From NCBI GenBank assembly GCA_963995525.1, contig OZ023206.1:73066506-73130505 (forward strand): 64,000 bases of DNA. Reading direction: 5' to 3'. Numbering within the stretch: the first letter of the stretch is position 1; each line of letters begins with the position of its first letter. Under the pieces are notes generated by a model. It was not told where the DNA came from. It did no database searches and worked only from the letters and a program-made list of their open reading frames with translations. This document shows positions 39,790-52,315 of this stretch, one piece after another. Source of the DNA: Escarpia spicata (lineage: Eukaryota > Annelida > Polychaeta > Sabellida > Siboglinidae). Both the position numbers and the translations under genes were made by a program.

Positions 39790-40764
39790 TAATTATTTTA
39801 GAGTTGGCTAGTCTTGTTCTTATGGTTTTAGCACTTATCAAAAGACATGAAGCACAAATAGGCCATTGGCCAAATATGCCCCTCGTGCACCCCCACCACA
39901 ACTATACCAACCCAGTGAAAAAGTTGGGTCTCACTACCCATTTCCAACCTTTCTTGGATGGTACCCTGACATATCGTATGTGTCATCAATGTCGCGTGGT
40001 ATTTAATCACCCACACCACAATCGTCATTATACAGTCATATATATATCAATATGAACTTGTGATATGTCCAATTGAAGGTTGTTATCTGGTGATCATCAC
40101 ACTATCATTCTATATATATTTTCTATTACGGCATGTGTCCTAATTAGTATAGAATTAGTATACCCTATTCTCACTTGTGACCGCATAGATGACTTCATTA
40201 TTGTTGTCACATATATAAATTTCCCTTGATACCATGGCCTCTTTAAGATCACAATAATAATGCATAACACTCTGCAGTATCACATCTTTCATTTGATACC
40301 AGTATTGTCTTTCTGTCATTATAAATGGATTAGATATGATGCTTCAAAAATAAATCTAGTGTCGCGGATTAAGAGGCATTTTTTATTATTACACACTGTA
40401 CCCTATCAGCAATGGATTGTTTAAAATGTAATGAAGAAGTGACTATAATATTGTTGTTTTAAAGTCAATTACGTTCTTCTGTAGTATCTAGGTACATGTT
40501 TGCAGCTGGAATACTGGATTTTGTTTATGTGTTTCATCATGGTATACGGAGATCACAAGGTTGTATCCCATATTATATTATTAAAGTTTCATATTATATT
40601 ATTTAAGTTTCAATTGCAGCTTATACGAATACCTCAAGTCAACTTCACAGATATCGATAAGTTAAAATTTTATTTAAGTTCGATAATGACAAATTATATG
40701 CTTTGTTACTTACCCCAATTTGACCTGCTCAGATGATGTATCCCTGGTAGAACCCTGAGGCATC
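39790..40764. other. No recognisable gene
   Basis: Sequence upstream of the uncharacterised gene relic, with no clear promoter, terminal repeat or coding match. A 78-codon frame at 40500-40736 is unsupported. Confidence 0.4.
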
Positions 40765-43700
40765 ATGGAACGTCTACCATTAAAACGAAAACGAACAAGT
40801 GATCAAACTGTCGAACCTCCTTGTATAGTTCATGTAAGGGGCTCAACATATGGAGAACTTCAACTCATGTCTGGTATGCGGGATGCAAAGAAGAAGTTGG
40901 CGAAATTGCAGGAGATCAAAGAGAAGAGATTTTCAGAACATCCAACTTCAACCCACAGGATGGAGGACACATGCAAGCCCATCCCCAAAACAGTTATGGA
41001 ATATCATGGCTTCCACTGGGAATGCTACAAACGTATCATCATGAATATTGACAGGCTCACATCCAACTCATCACAACCATCTGATGCCTCCACACCCCAA
41101 CGTACGAACCGCAGAACTTCCACAGAAGGTGATAAACTCATCTTCAAGTCGGACTGTATTTTCTGTCGATCAGAGGGTTGTAAGAAGGTAAAAGCAAAAG
41201 GCACATGGACCAGTCAAGGCATGAGTCAGTTTGAATTTGATGGATGGAAGACTGTGGCGACGATGGCAGAAATAAAACAGGATGAGCAGCTCCTCACAAG
41301 AATACGAGGTTCTGATTTGTTTGCTTCCACAAGAATTGCCGCATGAACTATATGCCAAAACCAGAGAAATGGCGAAGTAAAGACGCACATGTTAAACAGT
41401 TCAACTTGATGGAAGCCCATAAAAAGGCATTTGACATAGTCTGTTGCAAGGTGGAGAAGGATATCCTGCATGATAGGAAGATGGTGAAATGGGCTGACCT
41501 GCAACTAGTGTACATATCCAGCCGAGATAATACAGAGCACAGTAATCCTGACTATCGGAGTGAGAAATTAAAACTCAAACTTGAAAGCCATGAACCCTTC
41601 AAAGGCCGACTGTCCTTCTGCGATGTGGGGAAGTTCCAGTCAAGCATAGTCTATGATTCACAGATTGACATCAACACAGCCGTGAAACATGCCTTCCAGT
41701 TGGGATCCAGAAATTGTTATGTTATGTCATAACTGGGATGGCAGCTCCCACATCGTCCCCCATACAGAGACTTGTTCTGTCAATTGGTCAGGAATCTGCT
41801 GGGCAACAACCAATGGATCGTGGAAGCTGCCAAAACACATATTCATGAACATGTCCATGCGTCATATGTTCAGAAGTGAAAAACTCGCAACTCTCCTGAA
41901 TAGAATGGGACACTGTGAAAGCTACTCCTTTTCATTAGAGCTGGACACAGCACTAGTTGAAGCTGTTATGCAGTCGTCCACTCTTCTCTCCAACCAGATT
42001 GTCAGGTCACCACTAGGACCAACGGTATTCCATTAAGAATGTGATAATTTCGACCAGCTTCTGAATGATCTCACAGGACAAGGATCAGTTCACATAGCTC
42101 ATGGCATCATGTTACAGGAAGTTGGCAGTGATGATCATTCTTCGGAATCTGGTGACTCTCCTGAGATACCTTCTCAAACAAGGAAAAAAGAAAGGTCGCT
42201 GAACCTGAGGGAGTCAGCCACACTTCCAGATTGCTGTGTGACCAAGAGGAGGAGTCCACAGCTGAAAGTGATCCACATTACTTATCCAGGTTTGTGCAAA
42301 CAAGTACATGTATACTTGTATCAAACCAATAAGTACAAATAGTAATTGTTGCTTGCCAATTGTCCAACGTTTGATGCCGTAAAACACGTATTTGTTTTCC
42401 TGACACTGAATAGTACAATGAGCTGATGTATCATAAAGCTTTTATACCTACCTAACATTACCTTGGTTGCCAATTGTAGCATGTATCCTGGTATATTATC
42501 GTCCTTATACATGTGCCCCTGCAGCTATGGCAGAATCATGCAAGCTTCAGATGATCTGGATATTTGTCCGCATGATGCAACACGCCAAGCAACAAGTCCC
42601 TGGCTGGGCAAGATTCATCTCTGAGACTGGGAAAGCTCCAAATAAGCTGACAACCATCGACTACTATCCTGTTATCAACCAGACAGTGACAGAGTACAAG
42701 ACTGTACAGGAGCCTGCGCTATGCAGAGGAAGCAACAGAAGAAGTTGGTCAGCCGTATGTGATCACAACGTTTGACCTTGGCGTATGCAAGAAGGCGTAC
42801 CCGCTGGTTTGAACATAGCTGAGAAGTATGACAAGCACATTATCTTCATTGGCACCTTCCATCTTGTCTGTGCCTATATGAAGATGGTTGACAAAAAATG
42901 GCTGGTTCAGGTCTGGCGGATATCCTTCTAGAATCTGGTTTGATCAGTGGAGGTTATCTTGCTGGGGTGATGTCTGGGAAACATTACGACAGAGCTTTCC
43001 ATTGCTACAAGATCATGCTCTGGAAAGGTTGTTGATTGAAGAGTTTCTCAAGGAGCAGAATGATGAAACTCTCTTGCCATCTCTCTCTGATGAGTCGATC
43101 AAGAAGATAAATTCGTTCATGGAAACTGCTAACGCAGACACTTTGGATGCTGTGTCAACAGATCCTGCTGTCACCAGGCTGACACAGAAGTATGAAGAAT
43201 TCCGAGAGAAAGTACGGTCAGGCCATATGGGGAAGACTGCACAACTATGGGTGTTCTATATGGATCACATCCATCTAATCCTGTCACTCCTCGGAGCTGT
43301 CAAGACGAACAATTTCCTCCTGTTTGCCCAATCTATGAGTGAAATGTCGAAATTTTTCTTCAGTTTTGGAGGACAAAATTATGCACACTACCTCACCTCC
43401 TTCACTGTATTCCTTGCCAATATTGAGGTCTCTCACCCTGGTGCAGCAAATGTCATCCAAAAAGGAGCTATCAGTGTAGCCCGCTCCTTCATCCCTGGCA
43501 ACCGTTGCGCTGTTGATAAAACCATGGAAGAAACATTCATGCGGCATGCCAAGTCCCATGGTGGCTCAGGAACAAGTGCTGCATGAATGTCTGGTCTGCT
43601 CACCAACTACCAAGCATATCAGCGATGGGTCAGAACAACACATGTCAGGTCACTGTGGTGTGGTCATATGTGGATGCAACTCTTGGAATGGCTGGCATGG

Positions 43701-44225
43701 TTGACAGCAGTGAAGGCTACAAACAACGTGATATTCGCGGCACAGAGATCGAGAAAGGAGAACGTTTGGTAATGAAGGCAAATGAGGCTGTCGAGTGTTT
43801 ATTGAACCCCTTTGCTGTGGACACAAAGGACAAGCTGCTGCTCCTCTCCTCTGGAAGTGCTGCATCTGATGAGGTGTCGGAAGATGTCCTAAAAGCAGAC
43901 GTAATCGGACAGCAGGCGAGATACACTTTTGTGGAGTCACGACTGAAGATAGGCCAGAATTTCTTTGAGCCAGTGAAGAGGCTGAATCTCAAGACCTTGA
44001 GTGATACGCACACAAAAAACAAAATGAAGACCACCAATAATAAGGTCATTCAGTATAAACATCAAGGAAATGTTGCATTCCAGTTGTTTGTGAAGTCACA
44101 GAACCAAGGACTGCAGCTTGATCTGAAGCAACTGATGACGCACCCATTAACACCTGTGTCATACAGTATTGCCACAGCCGACAGCTTGCTAAGACTGATA
44201 AGGCAAAGGCAAAGGCATGGACATG
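40765..44225 (+). pseudogene. Relic of a large uncharacterised multi-copy invertebrate gene
   Basis: Open pieces in shifting frames form one collinear protein of about 1,050 residues from an ATG at 40765. Landmarks: YHGFHWECYKRIIMNIDRL, a Cys pattern CIFCRSEGCKKVKAKGTW, GWKTVATMAE, QDEQLLTRIRGSDLFA (to 41330); RMNYMPKPEKW, KKAFDIVCCKVEKDI, DLQLVYISS (41330-41730); WKLPKHIFMNMSMRHMF, LNRMGHCESYSFSLEL, FDQLLNDLTGQGSVHIAHG (41700-42289); TIDYYPVINQTVTEY, ITTFDLGVCKKAYPLV (42525-42790); GTFHLVCAYMKMV, SGLISGGYLAGVMSGKHYDR (42800-43020); GKTAQLWVFYMDHIHLIL, FFFSFGGQNYAHYL, ARSFIPGNRCAVDKTMEETF (43020-43590); RDIRGTEIEKGE, NPFAVDTKDKLLLLSSG, FEPVKRLNLKTLSD, LDLKQLMTHPLTPVSY (43650-44190). I recall similar unnamed proteins, repeated many times in bivalve and coral genomes, but know no function. 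At least six frame breaks and stops (such as TAA at 42034) make it dead. Confidence 0.8.
42290..42524 (+). other. Candidate intron in the uncharacterised gene relic
   Basis: The upstream frame reaches CACATTACTTATCCAG and meets GTTTGT; the downstream frame resumes after TGCCCCTGCAG at CTATGGCAG. The two join in phase 1, giving Ala-Met-Ala-Glu. The 235 bp between contain stops in all frames. An intron argues against a processed retrocopy. Confidence 0.6.
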
Positions 44226-45790
44226 TCTGCTGGGATATGTTTTTCCCATTCAAAACTATATGCACATCTGTTCTATGTTGCTTTTTATTGTTGAACATTA
44301 TAAAATGTGTTTTGTTCACATTAAGTGATTTGTTTGCTCGAAACCACAGGTCTAGTTTTTTTTAGTTCGTTGTTAATAACAGTGCTTATTTCATATGTGT
44401 TACTAGCGGAATAAAAAATGTTTGTATCATCAGCAAACAAAATAATATCAAGCAATTTTTTGACTTCACACATGTCATTTATGTACAGAATAAATAATAA
44501 CGGGTCAAGGATTGAACCTTGCGGGACTCCACACTTGATTTCCTTTTGTTCTGAGTTACTGTTGTTATAGCATACATATTGTCTACGGTTGGTTAAGTAG
44601 CTTTTTATTCAGGCCAGAGCCAGACCCCTGATTCCGTAGTATTGCAATTTACTTAGCAGTATGTTGTGGTCAACAGTGTCAAAGGCTTTTTTAGGTCGAT
44701 AAAGACCTCAATCGTGCTTTGGCATTTATCCATTGCGGATGTAATTTTTTCGAAAAATTCTGTTAAAGCTAGTGAAGTTGAGTGATTACTTCTGAAGCCA
44801 TACTGCCCATCTGTCAATATGTGTTGTGTTTCAATGAAAGACCTTAGCCTTTTGTTGAATATTTTTTCAGGTATTTTTTAAAATTGGGATAAGAGAGATA
44901 TAGGTCTATAATTAGAAAATTTTAAACGATATCCTGACTTAAATATAGGAATGACTTTTGCTAATTTCATATCATTTGGAAATGATCCGCTGATCAAAGA
45001 TTTGTTAAAAATTTGGGTTAGCGGTTGTACAATTTGCTTTATTACATGCTTAACTGTTTTCATGCTGATTTCATTGTGTCCGTATGAAGTTTTACTTTTG
45101 CACCCAGACACAATTTCGAGTACTTCTTGCTCAGTAACGCGGGACATATACATTGATTGTGATACAGTACGTTTTACATAGTCAGTTGGCTTTGTTCCCG
45201 GGCAGGGTTCTATGAGGTTGGATAATTTAGTACCTATATCGACGAAGAAATTGTTAAAATGATTAGCTATTTCTTTATTTTCTAATACTATTGTGTTATC
45301 GCCAACATGAAACTTGTTCAAATATGTGGTATCAGATTTTCTTTTACCTATTATGCTGTTAAGAGTTTTCCAAGTTTCTCTTATATTAGTCTTACAATCG
45401 TCGAGTTTTTTTCTGTAATATTTTTTTTTTCTAGACGTAATAATTTTGTTAACTTATTTTTGTAATTTTTGAAGCAAATTTCTGTTAATTCTGTCCTATT
45501 TTTTAGAAACGGTAAGTACATGTTATTCTTCTTTATGCAAGCGTTTTATTAGCCCGCTTGATAACCAAGGTTTATCATTCTTTTTTGTCTCTCCTGAATA
45601 CGTTGTAGTTTTTACAGGACAGGCATCGTTATAAGTATTATTTAGTATTTGCATAAAGCGAGAGAATGCTAAATCAGGGTTTGACTCGTTCATTACAGTG
45701 TCCCAGTTTGCATAATTTTAATCGTGCTTAAATTTGTTTAATGAGTCCTCGTCTAACGTTCTGTTATATTTATATGTTGGATCACAATGG
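44226..45790 (-). mobile_element. LINE (CR1/jockey-like), lacking its 3' third
   Basis: Read from 45790 down: linker (NPDLAFSRFMQIL, SRKKKYYRKKL, DCKTNIRETWKTLNSIIGKR), then 45321-44878 with NHFNNFFVDIGTKLSN, SYGHNEISMKTVK and ANYRPISLL-type motifs (FSNYRPISLLSQF). Further frames give GFRSNHSTSLAL, DLKKAFDTVDHNILLSKL, GVPQGSILDPLLFILYINDM, FADDTNIF and LWFRANKSLNVNKTHFI. It breaks off near 44226 at LNGKNISQ, directly against the gene relic. Missing a 3' end is unusual for a LINE and indicates a later rearrangement. Confidence 0.85.
44878..45321 (-). pseudogene. LINE reverse transcriptase N-terminal part
   Basis: This is the longest surviving frame of the element (147 codons), from MNKFHVGDNTIVLENKEI to the FKSGYRLKFSNYRPISLLSQ motif, where a TAA ends it. 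It covers RT motifs 0 to 1. Confidence 0.85.
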
Positions 45791-46900
45791 TTTGCCAACA
45801 ACTCTAAATTGTATTGGCAACTATATCCGGGTTATGTTATTTGGATACATTACTAAAATGCTGATGATTAACAGTTTTAATTGTTATTTCCTAATATAAG
45901 ACTAATGATACCAAAGCAACCGTAAATTTATGTAGTGTTTTTTTGGTATAAGTAACATGTACTTGTGGGAAAGACTTTCCGTAACTTTAAACTACTCATT
46001 GCTTGGATCAGTGGTTTCCAGTTGATTGAGCATACAGCACAACTTTCCTTCATACTTGTCGCACTGGTCTATAATTATGCGTACATATATGAGTCATGAG
46101 CTCGTCACTGGTTTACCTCTTCTATCTCTATGCTTCGGTTCATTCGTTTAATTAGTTCCTACGGTTTTTGACGGCTATAAACAATAGGCCATCGATTGCG
46201 TGGTTGGACTGTTGGTGATATAATTATTAGTCATATCAATCTGGCACAAAATGTCGCATAACCTAGACAAATTTGCAACAGAAATGTTGTTGGTGTAAGC
46301 ACACCGCGAACACCTGCCGAATAACGTATGAAACGTTAGCCAGATTTTACCCGCAAGTTGTAAGACACTTGAACGAAGAGCTATACCTCATTTCATAACT
46401 GTGTCTTCTGCCATTCCGTTTTTGTGTCGTCATGCATATTTTACTAATTTTAACTGCCACTATATACTGTTTTACTGTTTTATTGTTTTAGGTGTTTTAG
46501 GTTAGACGTTTGTGATCCTGTATTCACGGAATGTTACTAATATTGTGCTAACATCTGTCTATATTTTATTTATTTACAAAGTTAGTACTTTTATATCTGG
46601 AGATATGTGATATTCTTTAGAAATGTGTTGGCTTTTGTTATTAACTTCCCCCCTTTTTTTATATTTTTGATCTGTACATGTTATGCGTGCGCATGTTTGG
46701 TGGGGGTGGGGGAGAAGTGTGAAACAGAGTCTTGAATATTGTAAAGATTACTTGAGTTCTTACGCCACAACGCCACAACGTCACAAATTCCGTGTACATT
46801 TTTAAAAGGCTACTTGGCAATTATAAACTGTCTACTACTACTAAATGCTCCTTGGCAATAAACCGTCCACTACTACTAGTTCTACTAATTAAACGATACG
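45791..46900. other. No recognisable gene
   Basis: The right end (about 46790-46900) contains TAC/TAG repeats of the intron after the inverted exon 1. The rest is unassigned. Confidence 0.4.
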
Positions 46901-46903
46901 TAC

Positions 46904-47154
46904 ACTTTTCTTGTTTCGACATGATCTCTGTGAGTATAGTCAGTTGTTTTTGTTGTTGTTCCTTCGAGTCAGTTAGCTGTTGTTGTAGCTGTTCCATTTA
47001 ATCAATTAACATTAATAGTGCGTTGCTCTAGCTGCTGCCTTAGTTGTTCTACGGTGTGCTGAAGGCGTGACACCATCTGGTACTGGTGTGGGCGTATCAG
47101 ACATGCGACAACAACCACCGTCATTACAGAGACTGGGCATACATGTGTACACAT
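46904..47154 (-). pseudogene. Inverted lectin copy 4, exon 1 (frameshifted)
   Basis: The minus strand starts ATGTGTACACATG and encodes CTHVCPVSVMTVVVVACLI, then a shortened linker and MVSRLQHTVEQLRQQLEQ, before a TGA. One base off, the coiled coil resumes as MEQLQQQLTDSKEQQQKQL and TEIMSKQEK, ending at AAAAGT and the donor GTACGT. The length, 251 nt, is 3n+2 where 3n+1 is expected. The Cys/acidic linker (QAPVVSQCTRRH...) is deleted. With exon 5 at 35486-35736 it outlines one inverted gene of about 11.7 kb, later split by insertions (inference). Confidence 0.85.
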
Positions 47155-47159
47155 TGCTG

Positions 47160-47800
47160 CCAAATTAGTTGCAAAGGCCGACGTGAAAAATATATGTGCG
47201 AAATACCTTCGGCAATATTATTATATGTCTAGTAAGTCTAGGACCAACCATCGCCTACCCTAGATTAAATTATATCACAAACGGAGAGGGATAGTGTCAG
47301 TGGAAACTGAAGAAACAGAAACACATGTAATGCTATTTATTAGCAATCTTAGTTAAATAGTTACCTTAATATAATTTGTAAGACCAAGGCACTAGTGCCT
47401 TTATATTCCTGGTTTGGCCAGGGAATCAATACCAGACCCCAGATAAAGATGAATGTTTAAGTATCACCCAACTGATGAACTCTGGTGAAGCTATATGGCA
47501 GACAAATAATAAAAGCAATTAATAAAATGAATGAAAGTTGGTGTTTGGTTAATATTCCAGATTTATTTTATGTTACCATATATTTATAGCAGAAAATAAA
47601 TCCTCATCATTTACTCTTCCATATCACCTTCCCTAAACCTTCGATATTCCTACTTACTCACCACCGGCGTAAGACAATCTATCTATCTTTCGGCCATCTT
47701 TTAATTATTATTTACTATTATATATAAATGACTTTCCACAAGCCAGTCAAATGTTTAAATTTGTACTATAAATAATAATATTAATATAGTACTATAATAA
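47160..47800. other. No recognisable gene
   Basis: AT-rich. It does not show the conserved lectin 5' flank, so the inverted copy has lost its upstream region or belongs to another subfamily. Confidence 0.4.
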
Positions 47801-48870
47801 TATATAATATTAAAACAAAAACACAGAATCTGTATTAAATTATGAACTTCTAAAAATACTTCAGTGGCTTAAAATTAACAAGTTGTCAATAAATAAAACT
47901 AAATCAAAATATATGTCCTTCCAAATGCCAAACATACCTATACCAAGATTATTACTCAAAATAGATAATATAAATATTCAGAGAGTGGAAGAATTTAACT
48001 TCTTAGGTTTAAATCTAGACACTAAGTTAAATTAGGAAAAACACACCGAAAACGTATACAAATTGTGTTCTAAAACTTTAGGAAAATTAAATAGACTAAA
48101 ACATCTTTAGAAATAAAATTATATTGTATAATGCATTGCTATTATCTCATATAAATGATTGTATCAAGACATGGGGATATCAAGGACATAGATTAATGAA
48201 AATAACAAAAACAGTGCCAATTCTAACACTAATCAAATACAATTCACATACGGAACCGCTTTTAAACAACTGAACATATTAAAAGTAGATGACTTACTAA
48301 AATTACAAGAACTAACATTTTATTTCAAATAAAGACAACACAATTTACCAGTCTATTTATTAAATTGGCATATAAACCCAAATACTGGGGGATATGACTA
48401 TAATACTCGGACAGCAACTGAACAACGTACATCAAGAATTTAAGATGAATTTGCAAACAAATGTCTTAAATATAATTTATCACATGTTATTAATAATATC
48501 CCTGATTTAGTGATAGACAAGATATTGAACCATAGTTTGAGAGGATTCTCAAGTTATGCCAAACATTATATGCTACAACAATATAACATCACGTGCTCTA
48601 TATTAAATTGCTACATATATTAACTAAATTAATTATATCATGAATGTGTGCAAAACATTCCCTAAAAGTACAATGCAACTGTTTCAATATTATATTTTTG
48701 AATAAATAATGTGTATGCATGGATTATTTATTATTTATTTGCTGTTTTTTATTGATTGTTTTTATGGTTTTATGTACATATTGTAGTCATGCCTGTTCTT
48801 ACCTGAGACAAATTTCTCAACTCCATTGTTGAGACAATACAAAATATCTTATTTTATCTTACTTGTAAAC
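47801..48870 (+). mobile_element. 5'-truncated LINE, C-terminal region and 3' end
   Basis: The plus strand shows LQWLKINKLSINKTKSKYMS, then IQRVEEFNFLGLNLDTKLN, KLCSKTLGKLNRLKHL, a degraded WGYQGHRLMKI and FKYNSHTEPLL-like sequence (KYNSHTEPLLNN), with many stops. The 3' end near 48840-48870 reads GTTGAGACAATACAAAATAT followed by CTTATTTTATCTTA repeats. It is an old copy. Confidence 0.75.
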
Positions 48871-50220
48871 ATGTTTACACGACCACACGCGTAAATAACA
48901 TACAAAACACATCAACAAAACAATCACCACACAGTATGTCAGAGAAAGACAATACAAAAATCACATATCATTATTTTTTTTTCTTTGTAAAACTTAAAAA
49001 CATAAAGAATTATTTGTTGTTGTTTTTGAGTGGCTTCTATGATAGCGATCAACTGTGATCTTAGTAGAAGTCAACTGTCCCATAGCAACTGATTTCTTGC
49101 TATTTGTTTTCGTTTTCTGTCTTTCTGGTACTATATATATATATATATTGTTTATTTTATTTAAAGAAATTAACTGTGTATTTTACATTTCAATATTAGT
49201 GTGTGTATTTGGTTAAAGTGTTGTTTTACTATGCTGTTGAGACTAATAAAAAGTATCCTTATTCTTATCCTTATCCTTAAAAAGTGTCAATTCACCAGAC
49301 AGGAGTAGTAAGTTTAAGATACTCTGCCAAGTAAACACTACGATAGTGCATTGAACCTATATTTTGAAAAGTACAGTAGCCAAATTTAAAACTAATCGTT
49401 TTATCATAAACAGTTAGGTTTTGATACAATCATGTCACAGAGTTTCAATTACACCCATGCTATCACGTTAAGTGTTCCATTGTGTATTGTTCAGGCTTGT
49501 ATTCAAGTGCGAGAACAACAACAACATTTCAAAGCCAGGATCCTAACTATCGGAATATGGAAAGTCCTACAATATGATCCATAAATTCAAACGGTTCCCG
49601 TCGAAGTGTAATCATGTCAGTGTTCGAAAATATGTCTTTTGATATGATAACCACTGAATGTTGGGTAGAACCCCCAAATATACAAAGACGGCGGTACCAC
49701 AGTTCACCAGTTGTCAGCCAAGTGTTCTACTATGCCTACATATTCGTGTCCATGGAAACAACCTCAATTCTTCACCAGTAATGTTCCTATGCATAGTTGG
49801 TGATGCGTGTTTGTGTGTGTGTGTGTGTGTGCGTGTGTGTGTGTGCGGGCGTGCCTGTGTGCGAACCGAGTCCCGCTGCATGCGCTGCTTATGTTGATAA
49901 GGTTGTCTAATTCAGTGTCGATTCGACTTTCAAGTTAATTGTGATGACCAAAGTAAAAAGGGGATAAAATGGTGTAACTGGTGCAAAGGTGGAATTTCAG
50001 GCCAGGTCGAATTCAACGAATCAGAGGAAGAACGACGGGATAGTTAGGGTTAATGTTGCTTGATTCCCTTAGTTCGAATTGGGTGCGACCATCGATTGGA
50101 TATGCTCTAATTATATTTACAACATCTACAGTTAATTTAGATGTGTTTCATGCGTTTAATTTGAAAGCGACACGAACATGTTTGCATTTGAATGCGATCT
50201 TGTAAAATTTCATTTTCATT
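48871..50220. other. Mostly unassigned; one short retroelement tail
   Basis: At 49247-49280 AATAAAAAGTATCCTTATTC followed by TTATCCTTATCCTTA looks like a LINE or SINE 3' end with a CCTTAT-repeat tail. A short (TA)n lies at 49131-49148 and a (GT)n at 49812-49846. No gene. Confidence 0.45.
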
Positions 50221-50224
50221 GCTC

Positions 50225-51860
50225 TCCTCCTTGTTCCCTGCTGTACGGGGGTTAGGGTCAGGTACAGTAACGCTGAACCACTCTCTGTGAAGTTTTCTGT
50301 CTATCGCTCCCTCTCTCTATCTTTCAGCCTCCTCCGATCTTCTTATGTCCCTCCTCAAGCAATCCTCCCATCTCAGCTGTGGCCTTCCCCTTTTCGTGTG
50401 TTCTTTATATTTTTCCGCCTCTGCTCTCTTTGCTATTTTTCCGGCATCCATTCTTACCAACTGGCCTGTCCATCTCACACGGCTTCTCAATAATCCTCAT
50501 GTTACACTACATTGCATTAAAACCTCTTCTGTCACGTCATTCGTCCTTCTTCTGTTTACCCTCTTTGTTCTTGTTATTTTTCTAACTCAGTTGTTTTCAC
50601 AACCTTGCAGCTTATGTTGTTGTTGTTCCATCAGCGCCACTGTCTCCCGACCATATAGGCATGCCGGTGTAACACACACTCTCATTACTTTCTCTTTAAG
50701 CTTTTTCGTGATTTTTCTGTCCACATGCTTAATTTCCTTTTCCATCCAACCTGATGTCCAATTCCTCTCTCTGTTGTCCAACCCACATCACTTCTGTCTT
50801 CTCCAGGCTCATTCTCAGTTCGTGTTTCTTGACCACCTTGTTCCATTCCTCCAACATGTCTTGTAGCTCTTGTTTGCTTTCTGCTACTATGGCCAGATCG
50901 TCTGCATACATAATCGTTCTGAGAACATCCTTCGTGCTGATCTTCCTGCTGATAAGTTCCATCACCATGATAAATAGTAATGGGCTTAGGGCACTTTCTT
51001 GCCACAATCCGATGTTAACGGGAAACTCTTCCGACATCCCAGATCCAGCCACAACACTTCATGTTGTTCTTTCATGCATTACTCCCACCAGCCTGGCGTC
51101 TGCTTCCGGCACTCACATCCATCTCAGAGTTGACAACACCATCTCTCTTGGGACTGTGTCACAGGCCTTCTCCAGGTCCTTAAATTCCACTGCCTTTCTC
51201 TCTTGCATCTCCGACCTCTTCTCCACCAGCTGTCTCATTGCAAACATTGCATCCGTCGTCCCTCTGCCCTTTCTGAATCCCTGATGGTCTTCCCCTACTT
51301 CCAGTTCTATTCTTTTTCGAATCCTCCCATTTAGGATCCTCTCTAGCAGCTTGATGATGTGACTTAGAAGTGTGATGCCTCTATATTTCCTTGTATCTTG
51401 CACATCTCCCTTCCTCTTCCATATTGGGACAATTAATCCTGTCATCAACTCTTCTGGTACTTTACCTTGCCTCATACATGTATTACCATCTCAACACGCA
51501 TCTCATCGGTACCATATGTTCTCCCCTTCATAATCCCCTTTAGCCCAGTTTGCATCTCTGTATCAATAATATCAGCTAATTTCACTTTCCCTTCTACTGT
51601 ACATAAGATGGTATTTCCAAGTCATTGTTATTTACTTCCTGGTTCAGAAGTTCCTTGAAGTAGTTTTCCCAGACATTCAACACTGCTTCTTGTTCTGCAC
51701 TAACTTCCCAATTCTATTTTTGATCACCGTCCCACCGTTCACGTCCTTACTATTCTCATCCCTGTCTCGGGCCATTCTATTTTAGGCTTTGAGTCGTTCG
51801 TCGTTCCACTTTTCCGTAGCTTGATCGAGTCTCGTATCGCTTTACTTATGTAATGTATGA
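50225..51860 (-). mobile_element. LINE of another clade, reverse transcriptase part
   Basis: Minus frame 51475-51113 gives GLIVPIWKRKGDVQDTRKYRG, ITLLSHIIKLLERIL, HQGFRKGRGTTDAMFAM and EFKDLEKACDTVPREMV. Frame 51052-50729 gives GLWQESALSPLLFIMVMELIS and IMYADDLAIVAESKQEL (catalytic YADD kept; RQGSALSP altered to WQESALSP), then LRMSLEKTEVMWVGQQ. Frame 50781-50587 gives KVMRVCVTPACLYGRET. Frame breaks near 51110 and 50750. The YADDLA-type core differs from the FADDT type of the CR1-like families. Confidence 0.88.
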
Positions 51861-52315
51861 TGTTTTCGCCGATCACTTTGGAGAAAGCCACAAACGTGAT
51901 ATTTTTGATTGTATTTGCAACTTGTTTTATTTTTACTCTAGTTTAATTTTACACATTTGCACGAAATTAAAAAACATTTTCCAGATAAAGCCACGTACGG
52001 CTATGCCAATGGATCCCACAATCATGTAAACGGGTATGTGACCCATCAACAAATGAATTGCACTCAAATCTTATCCCTATGTTTTCCCCAAAATTATTAT
52101 TGGGTTAATTCTGAATACTGAATTATCCAGACCCAACCCAAAATGTCCAACACTTAAAACCAGCCCAACCCCAAAATTAAGCCTTTTCAACTGTGACCAT
52201 GGATCCAAAATTCCTGTAGCCTACTAATTGATCAATTATATCTGGTCGCCGACCTAGTTTTGAGGACAAACTTGGCCTCTATATTAACAAAAGACTGAAA
52301 AGATACATTGTTGTG
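51861..52315. other. No recognisable feature
   Basis: Nothing identified; some TTCAGAATTAACCC-like simple sequence. Confidence 0.4.

Noticed and set aside
50287..50866. Plus-strand Ser/Phe-rich frames up to 173 codons
   Set aside because: They are antisense shadows of the minus-strand LINE reverse transcriptase.
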